64,000 bases of DNA, from NCBI GenBank assembly GCA_013350335.1, contig CM023533.1, forward strand, positions 28,998,869-29,062,868, read 5' to 3'. Positions 1 through 13,200 of the stretch are shown one piece after another. Position numbers and translations under genes: made by a program. Each line of letters begins with the position of its first letter. Positions within the stretch are counted from its first letter, which is position 1. Under the pieces are notes generated by a model. That model made no database searches, was not told the DNA's origin, and saw only the letters and a list, made by a program, of their open reading frames with translations. Source of the DNA: Chimonanthus salicifolius (Eukaryota > Streptophyta > Magnoliopsida > Laurales > Calycanthaceae).

Positions 1-1227
1 ATCTTCTTCCCCACTAATGGATCTTCCTATTGTCTTGAAGAGCCTGACACAAATGTTGATAGATTCCTAATTGATAAGATAATGGAGTCAACTTCTAAGG
101 TTCATCCTCTCCCTTAGGAGCCCAGCCAATTGCATTGCTTGGATCTCCTTAAATTATAAGGGGTAAAAAAACTACACGTGTAAATATTTAGAGCTTTGTA
201 ATTGCCAAACGCTCACCCCTTTTTGAGATCCAGTTTTCCTGCAGGACCTGAGAATACTCTTAGCACCATGCCTTTATTGTCTCCAATAGTGCCTTATTCA
301 TCAGCATTATTTCAAAGCTCATGGTGGAGGTGGATACCAATGATCAGCTGATGTTGTAGACTTTGAATCACTACCCACGGAAGCAATTCAGTCTCAGCAA
401 TCCCTATAAAGTTCAATCTAATAGTTCTAACTGTGTCAACTGAAGCTCCTTTTCTAGACTTTGAAGACTTGTTATTGAAAACCCTGAGTCTTGTTTGGAA
501 TGGGAAAATAGAGGAGAACCCAAGGGCTTCTCCTCATGCAGAAAAATATTTAATATAACTTTTTTTTTATAGGAGATTTCTATTGGATGACATCATACCA
601 CATCATTTATTTCCCTTACTTCTTAGCTTCCTGAATTCTATCACTCCATCGTGGAATCCTATTCCACTATTTACAAGGAAGGAGAAGTCCCCTTTTAGGA
701 GGATCCATAACATAGGAGGATTCCAAAGAAGTTTTTTCCCTATCCAAACAAACTTGTATCACCCCGTTTTTTCCACATGGACCAAAATGTTGATGCTGAA
801 AAAGGGCCACAAAATTCTACCTTTCTTGTGAAAAGGATCTGAGCCCATTGACAACCGAGTCTTTGAGATGTTGGGGATGAGGTTAATAACTCCAGAAAGC
901 TGAAGAACTCTAAACTAAATGTCATAATCTGAATTCTTTTCATCATTACAAGGTTCCCTTTTCGTTGTGCTACTGGCTATAGGATGCAATTCTAGGTGTT
1001 TTTCTACATCCAGTGTGTATTGAAAATAAATGACAAATTCAAGCGCTATGTAGGGACGCATCCCTCTAGTGCCTGTTTACCATTGCTCATAGTCGTGCTT
1101 TCCTTTGAATATGTGACAACTACATATTGTTTCTTACTTAATACATCCTAGCCATCATAATTGTATGTTTTTTAATTTCCATCTTTTATGTGTTAGGGGG
1201 ATGCATCTATAAATTACTTGAATGTAG
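1..1227. other. Intronic sequence of DGAT1, no exon seen
   Basis: No DGAT1 exon and no other gene can be recognised here. It is most simply the 3' part of the intron before the first visible DGAT1 exon. Confidence 0.5.
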
Positions 1228-4200
1228 AGAATGCCCACCATGTTAGCTTCAAAAGTTTAGCATATTTTATGATGGCTCCTACATTATGCTACCAGGTATT
1301 TTAATTTGTTTCTTTATTTTCAACAATTTGAAGTACATACTACTTTTCTCTAATATAAGGAATTTTACCTTTGTTAAACAGTTTATTATTATTATTTTTG
1401 AAACAAGAAAAAAAGTTTTATTGCATAAAATGAAAATACATTGTCTATAGGCTCCGTATAAACAGTTTATTAAATGAAAATTGTTCCTCATGTTTTCTTG
1501 TTTTACAATTCCTTTTGTAAAAAAATGTCATAATGTTTAAAATAAAATAAAAACCAAAGAAAATGATGAAATTTCATCATACAATTTATAAAATTCTGAG
1601 GCGGATGAGTTGGCTCTCCAGGGGGTATTCTTATCTTCGGAGATTATTAATTATTTGATGTAATTGTTGAGTTTTTTTGTCTTCTTTTTTCTGGGTTGTA
1701 GACGGTTTGTGTCTGCTCCTTCTAACTATGTTTTTTTTTTTTTCCTTTATTAATGAAGTTACTTTTCAAAAAAAAATAATGATTAAATTTTATCGTACAA
1801 TTTATAAAATTTTAAATTATTTGTATTCACTGTTAAATCATGATGTGATAAGGATGGTCAATATTAAGGATGATAAAGGCCATATAACTGATGTTGACTA
1901 TAATAAGAGCCTCTCTTTTTTGAAACATTAACGACTAATTTCATTAAAATGAGAAGAGATTACAAGAGAAGGATCCAGGTATAGGAGAGGTTTACTCGGA
2001 TCGCGACGAAGGAGTAAAAGAAACAAGAGAGATAAGAAAAAACATGAAAAGAAAGAAAAATACAACACAACAAAACAAACATCTTCCCCTAAGAGGACCC
2101 CAGCTCCCTAATTCCCAAGGCTGGTTAGAAGAAAAGAATTTCAAAGCTGGTTTTTGCTTATGAACACCAACTTTTGCTAAGAAGTCTGCTAAACTGTTTG
2201 CTGAATGGAGTGTATGAGTGAAAGTGATGTTTCCCATCCTACACAGCCTCTAAATGTCTCTAGCAATACATACCAACCTCCACGGGAGGAATTTCACTAG
2301 CCCAGGAGATGACATTAGTCGAGTTACCTTCGATAATGAGGTTACCGCTCCTAACCCTTGACCAAACCTGAAGTGCTCTCCTGATTGCTCTCAGTTCTAC
2401 CTCGTTTGACTCCATTATCCCTACTAGCTCAGAAAAAACAACTAACCTCCTACCTCTATCATCATGTAACACACCACCTATATCTGCCAGCCGGGCTTAC
2501 CCCTTACTGCCCCATCTACATTGTATTCATGAACCTAGTGGAGGCACTACCCACTCTATTGTATGTTTCAACCTCTACCAAACCCTTTTCATACAACCTT
2601 CTCAAGACAAGTAGAACTTTTCTGGTGCTAGACCTGAAAACTCCTTACACAGACAACCAACCTATCACCTATAATAAGAGGCTCTAAATGTGTAAACCTT
2701 GTGTTGTAAACAATTTTCAAAAAATAAATAGAATTTTGTATTGAATCTTGCAAGGACAAGGGTTTGAAGTACCAAATCTAAGCTCCTCCCTAGGAGACTT
2801 GTCCAATAACCCTAAAAATACAAGATTTTAGAGAACAATTTCAAAAGACAAAGAAAGCCTTTGGTTGTTGAATATTTTTCTCCGGTGGGGGCCTTAGAGA
2901 CTAGATCTACGGTGGAGTTGATCTAAGAATCAAAGTTAGAACCTGATACAAATCAGAAGACTTCAAAAACTTCAAGGATTTGAAGTCCTTAAGGTGTTCA
3001 AGAGATCTCCCTAACTGCAAGATGAAGTTGGGTAATATTGTTCAAAAGACCCCAAGGATCTAAGATTCAAGAGACCCTAGTGGATCTAAAGTTCGAAAGA
3101 ACCCCAAAGGATTAAGATTCAAGAGACCACGGTGGATCTAAGTTTTAATAAGACTCTGAGTGCTTGAGAAAGTTGTCTCAAAGTGTCTCTGAGGAAGCAT
3201 ATCTATAGTCTGAGATATCCCTGAAGAAGAGGAGAAAATCTCTCATGTTGCTTGGAATTGCACATTGCGGTTCTTGGAACTACATGTTGCATTTTTTGTT
3301 ACTACACATTGGGGGTCCTTTTTGCACTTTTTTCCTTTTCATCCATGTTTGGAGTCTGATCTATGTAACTTGTGTTAGAAAGTTGATTCGATGATCTTTC
3401 TGTTGATATGTGATTTGAGGGATTCTTGAATTTGTTACTGGGATCCACATGATCGAAAGTGGAACACCTAGATTTAGGTATTTTTGGTTATTAAACTATT
3501 ACTTTCTCATCTGAACTTAGATTTGAGATCTATAAATTGCACTAGGAAGCTAATTTAAGGATTTTTAAGATGATATCGTAGTAATAATGTTGTAATATTC
3601 TTACGCAGAGATTGAACCATGTAGTTTTTGGTTTCTATTCCTTAGTTATGGTTTCTAAGATGCCCCATCAATGTATTCCAATTTTTGTTTCCCTTTTAGG
3701 AACACATAAGCTGTGTGAGTCCAAGATAAATAGTTTGTCTCTTTTAAAATTTCCTTCGTAATTCATCCACTACGAGTAGGAACTTTTGGAATAAAGTTTT
3801 TCTTTGAAAGTTAACTTTTGGAATAAAGTTAAAAAAAAAGGAACCACTAGTGGATACAAGAACCCCTGTGATGTTGAGTCCAATTGACAATTGCAAATTT
3901 ACTTCCAAGAAACGAGGGGAAGAAATTCTCTAAACATAACCAGGAAAAAAAGTCAATATGGAAATTATGTAACCTGCAATCTAGGTAATGTAGGAAACCG
4001 GAAAAATCAAGAAGCTCAGGTTTCCAAACAATAGTAGAAGAACTACTAAAAGTGGGCTCCAATGTGGACCAAATGGAAGACCAACTGTATGGATGAGTGG
4101 CCCACCAAAAAATTAAGGGGTCCCATGGAAAAATCTCAGCCACTTATGAGATGAAAGGATTGGATTAAAATTATATGCTTATTTTTGTAGTTATCTAGAA

Positions 4201-7200
4201 ACAAAAAAGTAAGCCAAAGCCTTACTTCCCTCCCCTTAAATTCTTCTTTTTTTCTTCTCTACCCTTTGCTGCCACCACCTTCTTGTGTCCCTAAACTGTT
4301 GTCCCAACCCTTAACAGCCCCATATCTTGTTATACACGGTCCCACCAAAGAACACCTATTTTGCTGTCCCACATTCAAGGAGACATATTGCTTCTGTGCT
4401 ACAGTTTTATCTTCCATATTACTGTCAAACAGCCATTTTGAGCCTTATTTCTGATAAAAGATCTACATGTTTGTGGGATTTGACAAACACTTTTGTTTTG
4501 AGGGATCCTCACGGTGAACGTGACTTGGTCTGGATTGTTTTATAGTAATTTATATTAGATTCCAAGAATTGCTTGATTATTTGTGACAAGGTTATATTCT
4601 TAAATTGCAAATATTGATTTGGACCTTAATTTCAGCCATAGCATGTTTAATCTTAGTCATTGTTTTACATCTTACTTGCATTAGTCTCCTAGGGTTACTG
4701 TTTATTTTTGTGTCCTGCATCAATTTTGCCATTTAGGTTTGCTCAATTTAGTGCCCTACGTCATATGTATTTGGTAAGTCCTGGGAGGATCGAATTGAAG
4801 ACCTCTAGCCTATTTCTGGAAGCTCAAGCCAATCAAGCTACACCTGTGATGTTCAATTCTCATTTATTTTGCTTGAGACCAGCACATGATGGAATACCAG
4901 CATGTTGTGGGGTTTTGATTTTGTTCGTTTATTTTTATTAACTAGGCTTTAGAGGTAGACTTAGAGTGGCTTGGAAAATTGTTCCGTTCACTGTCTCGTG
5001 GGCTATTTGGAGAGAGCATAATGGGAGGATCTTTGAGGGAAAGAGGGGAGACCCTAGAGATTTTTTGAGAAGGCAAAATGGCAAGTGATTTATTGGTTGT
5101 CTGTATGTAAGGAGTTTCGGGGTCTAGCACGGAAGGATTTTTATTTGTCTTGGGATGGGTGTATGAATGGAGTTGGTAGAGCTAAAAAGCGGTTGGTCAA
5201 GTGGGTTGCGCCTCCCTTAGGTTCTTGTAAATTCAATATAGATGGGGCAGCAAGGGGTAAACCAGGGCCGGTAGGAAGAGGATGTGTGCTACATGATGAT
5301 AGGGATAGATTGTTGGCAGCTTTCCCCGAATTAGTAGGGTTGATGGAGTCAAATGAAGCTGAACTGAGGGCAATTAGGAGAGCACTTTAGGTTTGGTATG
5401 AGTTTAGGAGTGGTAACCTCATTATCGAAGGTGACTCAACGAATGCCATTTCCTGGGCTAATAAAAAAAAAATTCCCCCCTTGGAGGTTGATTGGTATTG
5501 CTTGGGACATTTGGAAGATGTATAGGTTAGGTGTTGTCTCCTTCATTCATACACTTCGATCGGTAAATTGCGTTATAGACTTCTTGGCGAAATCTGGTGT
5601 TCAATTACATAGTCCATCCTTGGAATTTTTTTCATCTTCCCAGCCTTGACTTTTGGGGTTTTGGGTGTTACATTTGCATCTTGTGGGGTGGTTTTTTATG
5701 TTTCTTGTATTTCTCTTTTTCATTGTTCTTTTTCTTGTTTTTTTCCTTATTTTTCCGCTCTGAGTATATATCTCCTATACTCGGACCCTTCTCTGTAATT
5801 TCTTCTTTTTAATGATATTTAGTCATCAATGTTTCAAAAAAAAAAACTCGTGTATTACTTGTTTTAATTGGTATCTATGTAGCATTTTGTTACCATTATG
5901 TATGTGGAGAAGCATATTACTCAGTGCATGTGTTGGTTTTAAAAAAAAATTAGTTTGCTAAACCTGAATATGGACCTCCTATAGTTAGGTCACTTCAGAC
6001 ATTAAGTTGACGTTTACAACATCAATATGTTTTTACCATGTTAGCATCTTTCCTTTATTTTCTCAAGTTCAATAAACTTTCCATTCTTTTGCGTTCTACT
6101 TTTTTTGGGTTTGTGTGCTTGTTCTGGTTTTCTAAGTGTTGCTGTTAGCCATTTTGTGTCCCTTCATAGTGGATTTATTCACATGTAGCCAAGCTATCCA
6201 CGTACTGCAAGCATTCGGAAAGGTTGGGTGCTCCGTCAACTTGCTAAATTTGTGATATTTACAGGAGTTATGGGCTTTATCATTGAACAAGTAAGCTGTT
6301 ATTTACATTTGATGGCTCGATTTGAATCAAAAGAATCTGTTGTTGATTAACTTGATGAAAGTTAAAAGGTGGTGATTGGCTTGGTGGTGAGAGTTGGAGG
6401 AATTTGATTTTGGCTGGCATACATTGGCCCTACTTGTATGGCCCTACTTTTCTCCACCTAAATACCCCACCAAGAAACACGCCTAAAGTAGTCTTTTATT
6501 TAATACTTTTATCATGTTTTTGAATTAACATAGTGTTGATAACCAAGTAATGACAAATGAACTTTGCAGTACATTAATCCTATCATACAGAACTCTCAAC
6601 ACCCTCTGAAGGGGAACTTTTTAAATGCTGTGGAGAGGGTCTTGAAGCTATCAGTTCCTACTTTGTATGTGTGGCTTTGCATGTTCTACTGCTTCTTCCA
6701 TCTATGGTATGCTGGCTTCACTTGCTTTTATACATTCTTTACTAGGATAGTGATATGCATTGGTTCTTTGTCATTAGCATGCAAATGTATCTTGACGGGA
6801 AATATTTAGATATACTTGTTTAAAATTATTAGGGGGAGAAGGGATGGGGGTGGGGGGGAGGATTTGCATAACTTATATACTGCACACTTGAAACTTGTAA
6901 TGAGTGTAATCTAAGTCACATCCATTTGCATATTTATGGTGTTTTAATTTTCCATAAATTAAGTGGTTGAGTGGTTATTGGATTATCATTTCTACTTGAG
7001 AAAGGTAGACCTAGCCTTAAGCTTGCAAATCCATGATTCTTTGAGGCTTGCAAAATTATCATAAAAGGTTTTTTATGAGGGACACTCTAAATATGTTGTA
7101 GTCCCACCCTTGGTAAACCCATTGCTCTTGGTGGTATTTGAAATTTTCAGTTTAATTTTTTATTCAAATTCTTCCATAGAATTGGAATGAAGAGATTCAT

Positions 7201-10200
7201 CTAGTTGATAAATGCTCAACAAATGTTTGTACTTCTATTTTTCTTGGTTTTATGAAAAAGAAATTGGGAAATTCATCCCTAAACATTTGTCTTGAAAAGA
7301 AATACTCTTTGAACATGATAGAATACTCAATTGTACCATTTGCCCTTTTTTTAAATATGATCTCAACTGTATCCATTTGTCAATTTTCTTTTGTTTGTTG
7401 AATCAACTTGGATGAGTGAATTTTGTTCTCACCTTTCAAAAAAGAACGAATCTCTCTCTTTTGGTTTTTTCCTTATTTATAATGAACACTATTCCCATAG
7501 GTTTTGATAAGTTTTGTCTCAAATTCAGGCTTTGTGCTGAACTTGGGCTTTCCTTGCACTAGGCTTTGCCTGGCTTGGATTCGAGTCTGGACTTGATTGT
7601 CAACCCCTGCCCAAGTCAACCTGATCCTAATTCTTTTTGGGGTTTTTTCACATGGACTTAGATTTAGGCCTAGCCCAAGTTGCAACCCTAATTGCATCTA
7701 AGAGGTCAGTTTCCATCTTTCTTGAGTTGGGCGATTTATAAAATGCATATGTAGTACCAAGAAACAAAGGAGGCGTCAAGTCCCCCTCTACAAGCACAAG
7801 GCGTGGCCTAAGCATGGCCCTGTATTTAATGGAAGTGCTGTCATAACTCCCTCCACAAGCAAGAAGGCATGGCCTTTCACATGGACCTACAGTGAGAGCT
7901 TTTTCTGAGTTGCCTAAGCATTTAGGTTCTACTCCTTTGCCACATAGTGGAGTGCCTCATGTCTCTAGATCCTCAAGTGTATCTTTATCCTTTATAGTAA
8001 CCTAAAATCTAGTTATAGGTTTTTGTGAGTAGTAGGTCTTTATTGGAGGGGGGTGAACTTTGATTCTATTTTTAAGAAGCAAGGTAATTGGTTAGAAAAA
8101 GAAGATGGAATTTTGAGGGTTTTAAAGAGTATGGAGGGAGACAAAGAACTGGGTCTAGATGGTTAAAGCATGTTGGAAGTGGTTTGCGACAAGTATCTGT
8201 GTTTTTTTTTATTATTATTAATTTCATCTTAGAGGGACTAGCAATAAGGAGTTTATTTTTATTTTTAATTACTTTGATCCCCAAAAGAGATGGACCTCTA
8301 GAGTTATCCCCCATTTTAGGCTTGTTAGTATGGTAGGATGCATTTACAAATTGTTGGCTAAAGTTTTATTGGGTAGACTTAGGCAAGCTCTAAGGGATGT
8401 AAGTGGTGAGTTACAGGGAGTGTGCGTGGCATGTAGGCAAATTCTAGATGGGGTTTTGATTGCCAATGAGGTCCTTCATGGCAGGCACAAAGATGAGTTG
8501 GTTGGAGTATTGCTGAAACTGGGATATGTGGGTTCTGGCTCCAAGTGGAGAAAATGGAAGAGGGCTTGTGTAGAGGGGTCAACTTATTCTATTGTGGTTA
8601 ATGGATCTCCATTCATACCCATCAAAGCTTCAGGGGGCTCAAGACAATGCAATCCTCTCTTCACAATGGTGGTAGAAGCTTTGAGTAGGTCGACAATGAA
8701 GGACTGTGAAATTGGAATCAGTAAAGGTCTAGAGCTTTCAGAGGGTGGCCAAATGACTTCCCAGTTGCAATTTGTTGATGGTACCCTTTTATCGTGTTAA
8801 TGCATTCTTGAGATGTTTTGAGTTAGTATTTTGTTTGAGTGTGAACTTGGATAAGAGTAGTGCATAGGGGTGGGGATAGATGAGGAGTTTGGTAGATGAG
8901 ATGGGGTATCGAGTAGGAAAGATCCTTTCCTCATACTTAGGTCTTCAAGTGGGCACAAATCCTAGATCTAAATCAATTTGGAATCTTACTATCGAAAGGG
9001 TGGAGAAGAAATTGAATTTATGGAGTAGGACATACTTGTTATTGGGTGGTAGACTGACTCTTGTTAAATCAGATTTAGCAAACTTTCCTACATATTTCAT
9101 GTCCTTACTTGAGATGCGAAAGGGGGTAGCCAAAAAATTGGAGAAACTTTAGAGGGAACTTTTTGTTTTTGGGATGGAAAGGGGGAGAACAAGAAAATTC
9201 ACTTGGTAGGATGGGTGGAAGTAAGAAACCTCAAGGAGAAAGAGGGAGGGGGGAGTTGGGTATCTTTAGTCTAAAGGATAGGTCTCTGTTATGTAAGTCA
9301 CCACGGAGGTTTGCTAAGGGGAGGAAAATTTTGTACTCAGCTATGGGATTGGAAGGTCGGGAGAATGGGAGTTAGGGATAAAGGTGGCAAAAGAGGGTTC
9401 GGTGATGGTTAAGGTGATCTCCAAATTGGTGAAAGAAGGGTTGTGGAAGCATTTAGGAATGGTATTAGACTTTTGGCTGGATGAGGCAATAGGGTTTTGT
9501 TTTGGAAGGATTAATGGTTGGGAAAAGGGAGATTAGAGGGGTCTTTTGTCGATTGTTTAGAGTGGCAGAAGATAAAGAAGCAGTGGTGAATGATTATTAT
9601 CAGGTTATAGGAGGTAGGATAGAAAGGTCAATTAGGTTTAAGAGGATTCTAAGAGAGTTTGAAATGAGGGATGATGAAAACCTGAGAACATTTTTAGCCC
9701 ACTCACACATCTATTTGGAGGAAGAGGATCAAAGAATTTGGGCCGGTGATTCATCAAGGGATTTTTCCAATCAAAACCGTGTTTAGGATTTATGCATCAA
9801 ATTTAGAGTCTAGACCCCCTTGTTTGCTAGTTTGGAATAACAAGGTTCCTCCTCGAGTACATGTTTTTTCTTGTGCTACAGTGAAAGGCAAAGTAATGGG
9901 TTGGGTGTAATTTGACTATTTGAGGAATGGGGGTATTTTACTAGAGTTGACTTCCTTGACTTGCATTTTGTGTGGTTTAGAGGAATATGTTGATCACTTA
10001 TTGTGTAGGTGTGAGTTTGAGCAGAAGTTGTGGGATTATTTCTTCAGACCTAATGGGTGTAAATGGGTGCTTAATGGGAGCTTAGGGAGAGTGATAGAAG
10101 AGTGGGTTGGTGGCCCATTAGAGGGGCGCGAGGAATTGCATGGGCTGAATCCTGACCATAGTATTTTGGTAGATTTGTAATAGAGGAATTAGAGGATTCG

Positions 10201-13200
10201 TCTCAAGGAGTCTAGGGTTAAACTACGACTTGGATATTATAGATACAATGTGGATGGAGTGGTTAGAAGTAAACTGGGAATAGTAGGCATAAGTGGTGTC
10301 TAACATAATGCAGAGGAAAATTACCTTATTCTTCATTGAATTGGTTGGGTTAAACGAATCCAATGAGGCTGAACTATTAGGGATTAGAAGAGCACTTCCA
10401 CTTTGGCAAAGGCATGGGAATCGAAACCAGATTTTGACGGAGACTCCATTAATGCTATTGCTTGGGCTAGTAGTAAAGAAAGACCACGTTGGAGGTAGTT
10501 TTGTATTGTTAAGGACATTAGAAGGGCATGTAGGGACAAAGCAATACAGATATTTTGGCGATCGGCTTATAGCATTGCAGATTTCTTTGCAAAATTTGGT
10601 GTCGAAAAGCAATAGGCTGTTGTTGAGTGTGTGTAATTGGGTGTATGGGGTTAGGGGTGGTTCTCATGTTTCATGATGCTTTATTTTATTTACTTGTTTT
10701 TCCCTATTTTTGCTTTTTATAGCTCTCTTATACTGAGCTGCTAGATGATGTGTTCTGTGCTTGTTTTATTTATATATTTCACTGTCTCTGTTTAAAAAAA
10801 AAAAGTAGTAAGATTGCTAAATATGATATCATTTTCTTTTTATATATTTATAGCATTTGTATTATGCTTTGATTTATGCCTGTTGAGTAATATGACCGTT
10901 GCAGGTTGAATATTCTTGCTGAGCTTCTTCGTTTTGGGGATCGTGAATTCTACAAGGACTGGTGGAATGCCAAAACAGTTGAGGAGGTGAAGTCTGTGCG
11001 CGCTGATGCACCTATGTGTGTCTGTGCTTGTCTGTGATTGTACATCAATGCATGAGTCATAACCGTTGGATTGGACCAGAATCAATTACTGATTAAACAT
11101 ATTATCACAGTTTCGGTCTGATTACTGTGATAAGAGTGACATTCTTTGTGAGCAAACAAAGAAGTGTGCCGACTTTGCTGAATTAGTGGGAGTCTCAACA
11201 CTACATATACACATACACACAAGACACACATAAACATACATTTATGCTAGATTTTCTGAAATTGCCTCTTGTTTTTTGCATGTTATCCATTTATCGCTGC
11301 CATCAGTACTGGAGAATGTGGAACATGGTAAATCCCTTTACCTGCTTGTAACCATTGTATGAACTCTCACTGTTCTCTGCTCTGCTCGTTTTCTGTGGTG
11401 GTTACAGAAATTCACTAATTTCTAGAACAGCTATTTGCCAATTTTCCTTAATCAGCAATCAATTTTCTTCTTTGGCAATGCCAGTTTTGCATACTGTGGC
11501 ACTTTTGTTTTACTTTTATTGCTTACTAATCTTTATTGTTCTGTATTTATGCCTTCTGAAGATTATAACAGATTCTGTTTGTCACATTAGATTTTTATCA
11601 TACTGGAGTGAGTATACTTTGGATGATTCTTTTGTGCATGCTGATTCAATGTGCATAGGCCTATGGTGCCCAGAAACAGATGTACGCGTTGAACATGGAG
11701 ACGAGTATATGACTCCTCTCCAAAAGTCTATACTTGTATATTTGTTCAGTAATATTACTTTATTAGTTGATGGAAGTTGTGTGCTTGATCGCGGTCTAGC
11801 AAGCTATGGTAGGATCATTAGAAATGAGTTCGAAGAGACTAGGATTTCTTTTGCTTGTCCTCTTCCCAATGGCTCACTGATTGATGTGGAGCTTCATGCA
11901 TTATGGAGAGGTATCATGGAGATGGAAGAGTTGGGGGTACTTTAGAAGGGGACTCTAAGGTCGTAGTCGCTGGGCCTCAGGTTCTTTCTGCCCATGGATC
12001 TATCTAGATAAAGTTAAGAGAATTCGTCTCTCCATCTCTTAGCAACTCCTACATTCAGCACAAATTTAACACCCTAATTACTCCCTGCGGGTTTTCCAAG
12101 TACTATTTGACCCTCAGTTCCAGAAAACTGATGAAGTGACATGATTTACTTGTTTATTCCTCTTTGTGATTGGTTTGATTATGGTTTGATGTAGAGATCA
12201 ATTGGATCTAGGAAAAAAAGTCAGATAGTTTAAGAACTACTCTGGTGAAGGCCCATTGTTTGCAAGCCAGAACTCATCTATGTGGAGGGGAAAGGCCTTA
12301 TTTATTAAAACAACCATTCTCAAACTAGGGGCAAAATGCTAGAAGAATCACTCTCTCCCTCTCTCATAAAGCATCGATCTATTTTTAGCATTGATTTTTA
12401 ATTGGGACAAGAATTCATTTAAATGTAGAGAAAACTTCCTTTTCCAATAAAAAGGTGCAGAGAAGACAGTCAATGTCCTGGACCAAGATGTACCTTTGTA
12501 TGTTAACATAGCCATCAAAGAATGCAATAATAATTTATACCCTAGTCACCAAAGAATGCAATAAAAATTTATAGCTTGTTTGAGATACTGTAGGAGCTGG
12601 TCTCAAATATCACTATGAATTAAATCAAATAAAGCATGTGATTTTGTGGTTAAAGGAAGAGGACAGACTTTACCTTTGATCACAAAGTGACTAAGGTATA
12701 TTTTGAGAAGTTCTCAGAGCTTGGTGTTGCAATGAGTTTTTTGAATTTGTATTTTCCAAAAAGTGATGCCACTACATCTCAGGGTGTTTTTTTACCATTC
12801 TTAAGGCAAGTTGTTAATCTCCCCCAACATTTTTGTTGTCATTGGAGGAAAAGCTTTTAGCATCCTTATCTCCAAACTTGTTGATTTGTACAACATTAGG
12901 GATTTTTTTTATTAATTACACATTTTTTTGGAGTTTCACCACCTTCATTTTGTGGATGACACTACTATCTTTTATGAAAAGGGAAAGGATTTTATTAGGA
13001 ATCTTAGAGTTTACACAAGTGGTTTGAGTTGCATTCTGTCATATGCATTAACTACCACCAAAATGATTTCTTTGATATCAATGTTGGTCGGGAGAACCTT
13101 CCATCTTTAGGATTTTTGCCTGCTATCTGGCCTCTTCCTTCCATTTATTTGGGTCTTTCTCTTTGTGCTGCCGCTCCTCACCAATCACTTTGGGATCTCT

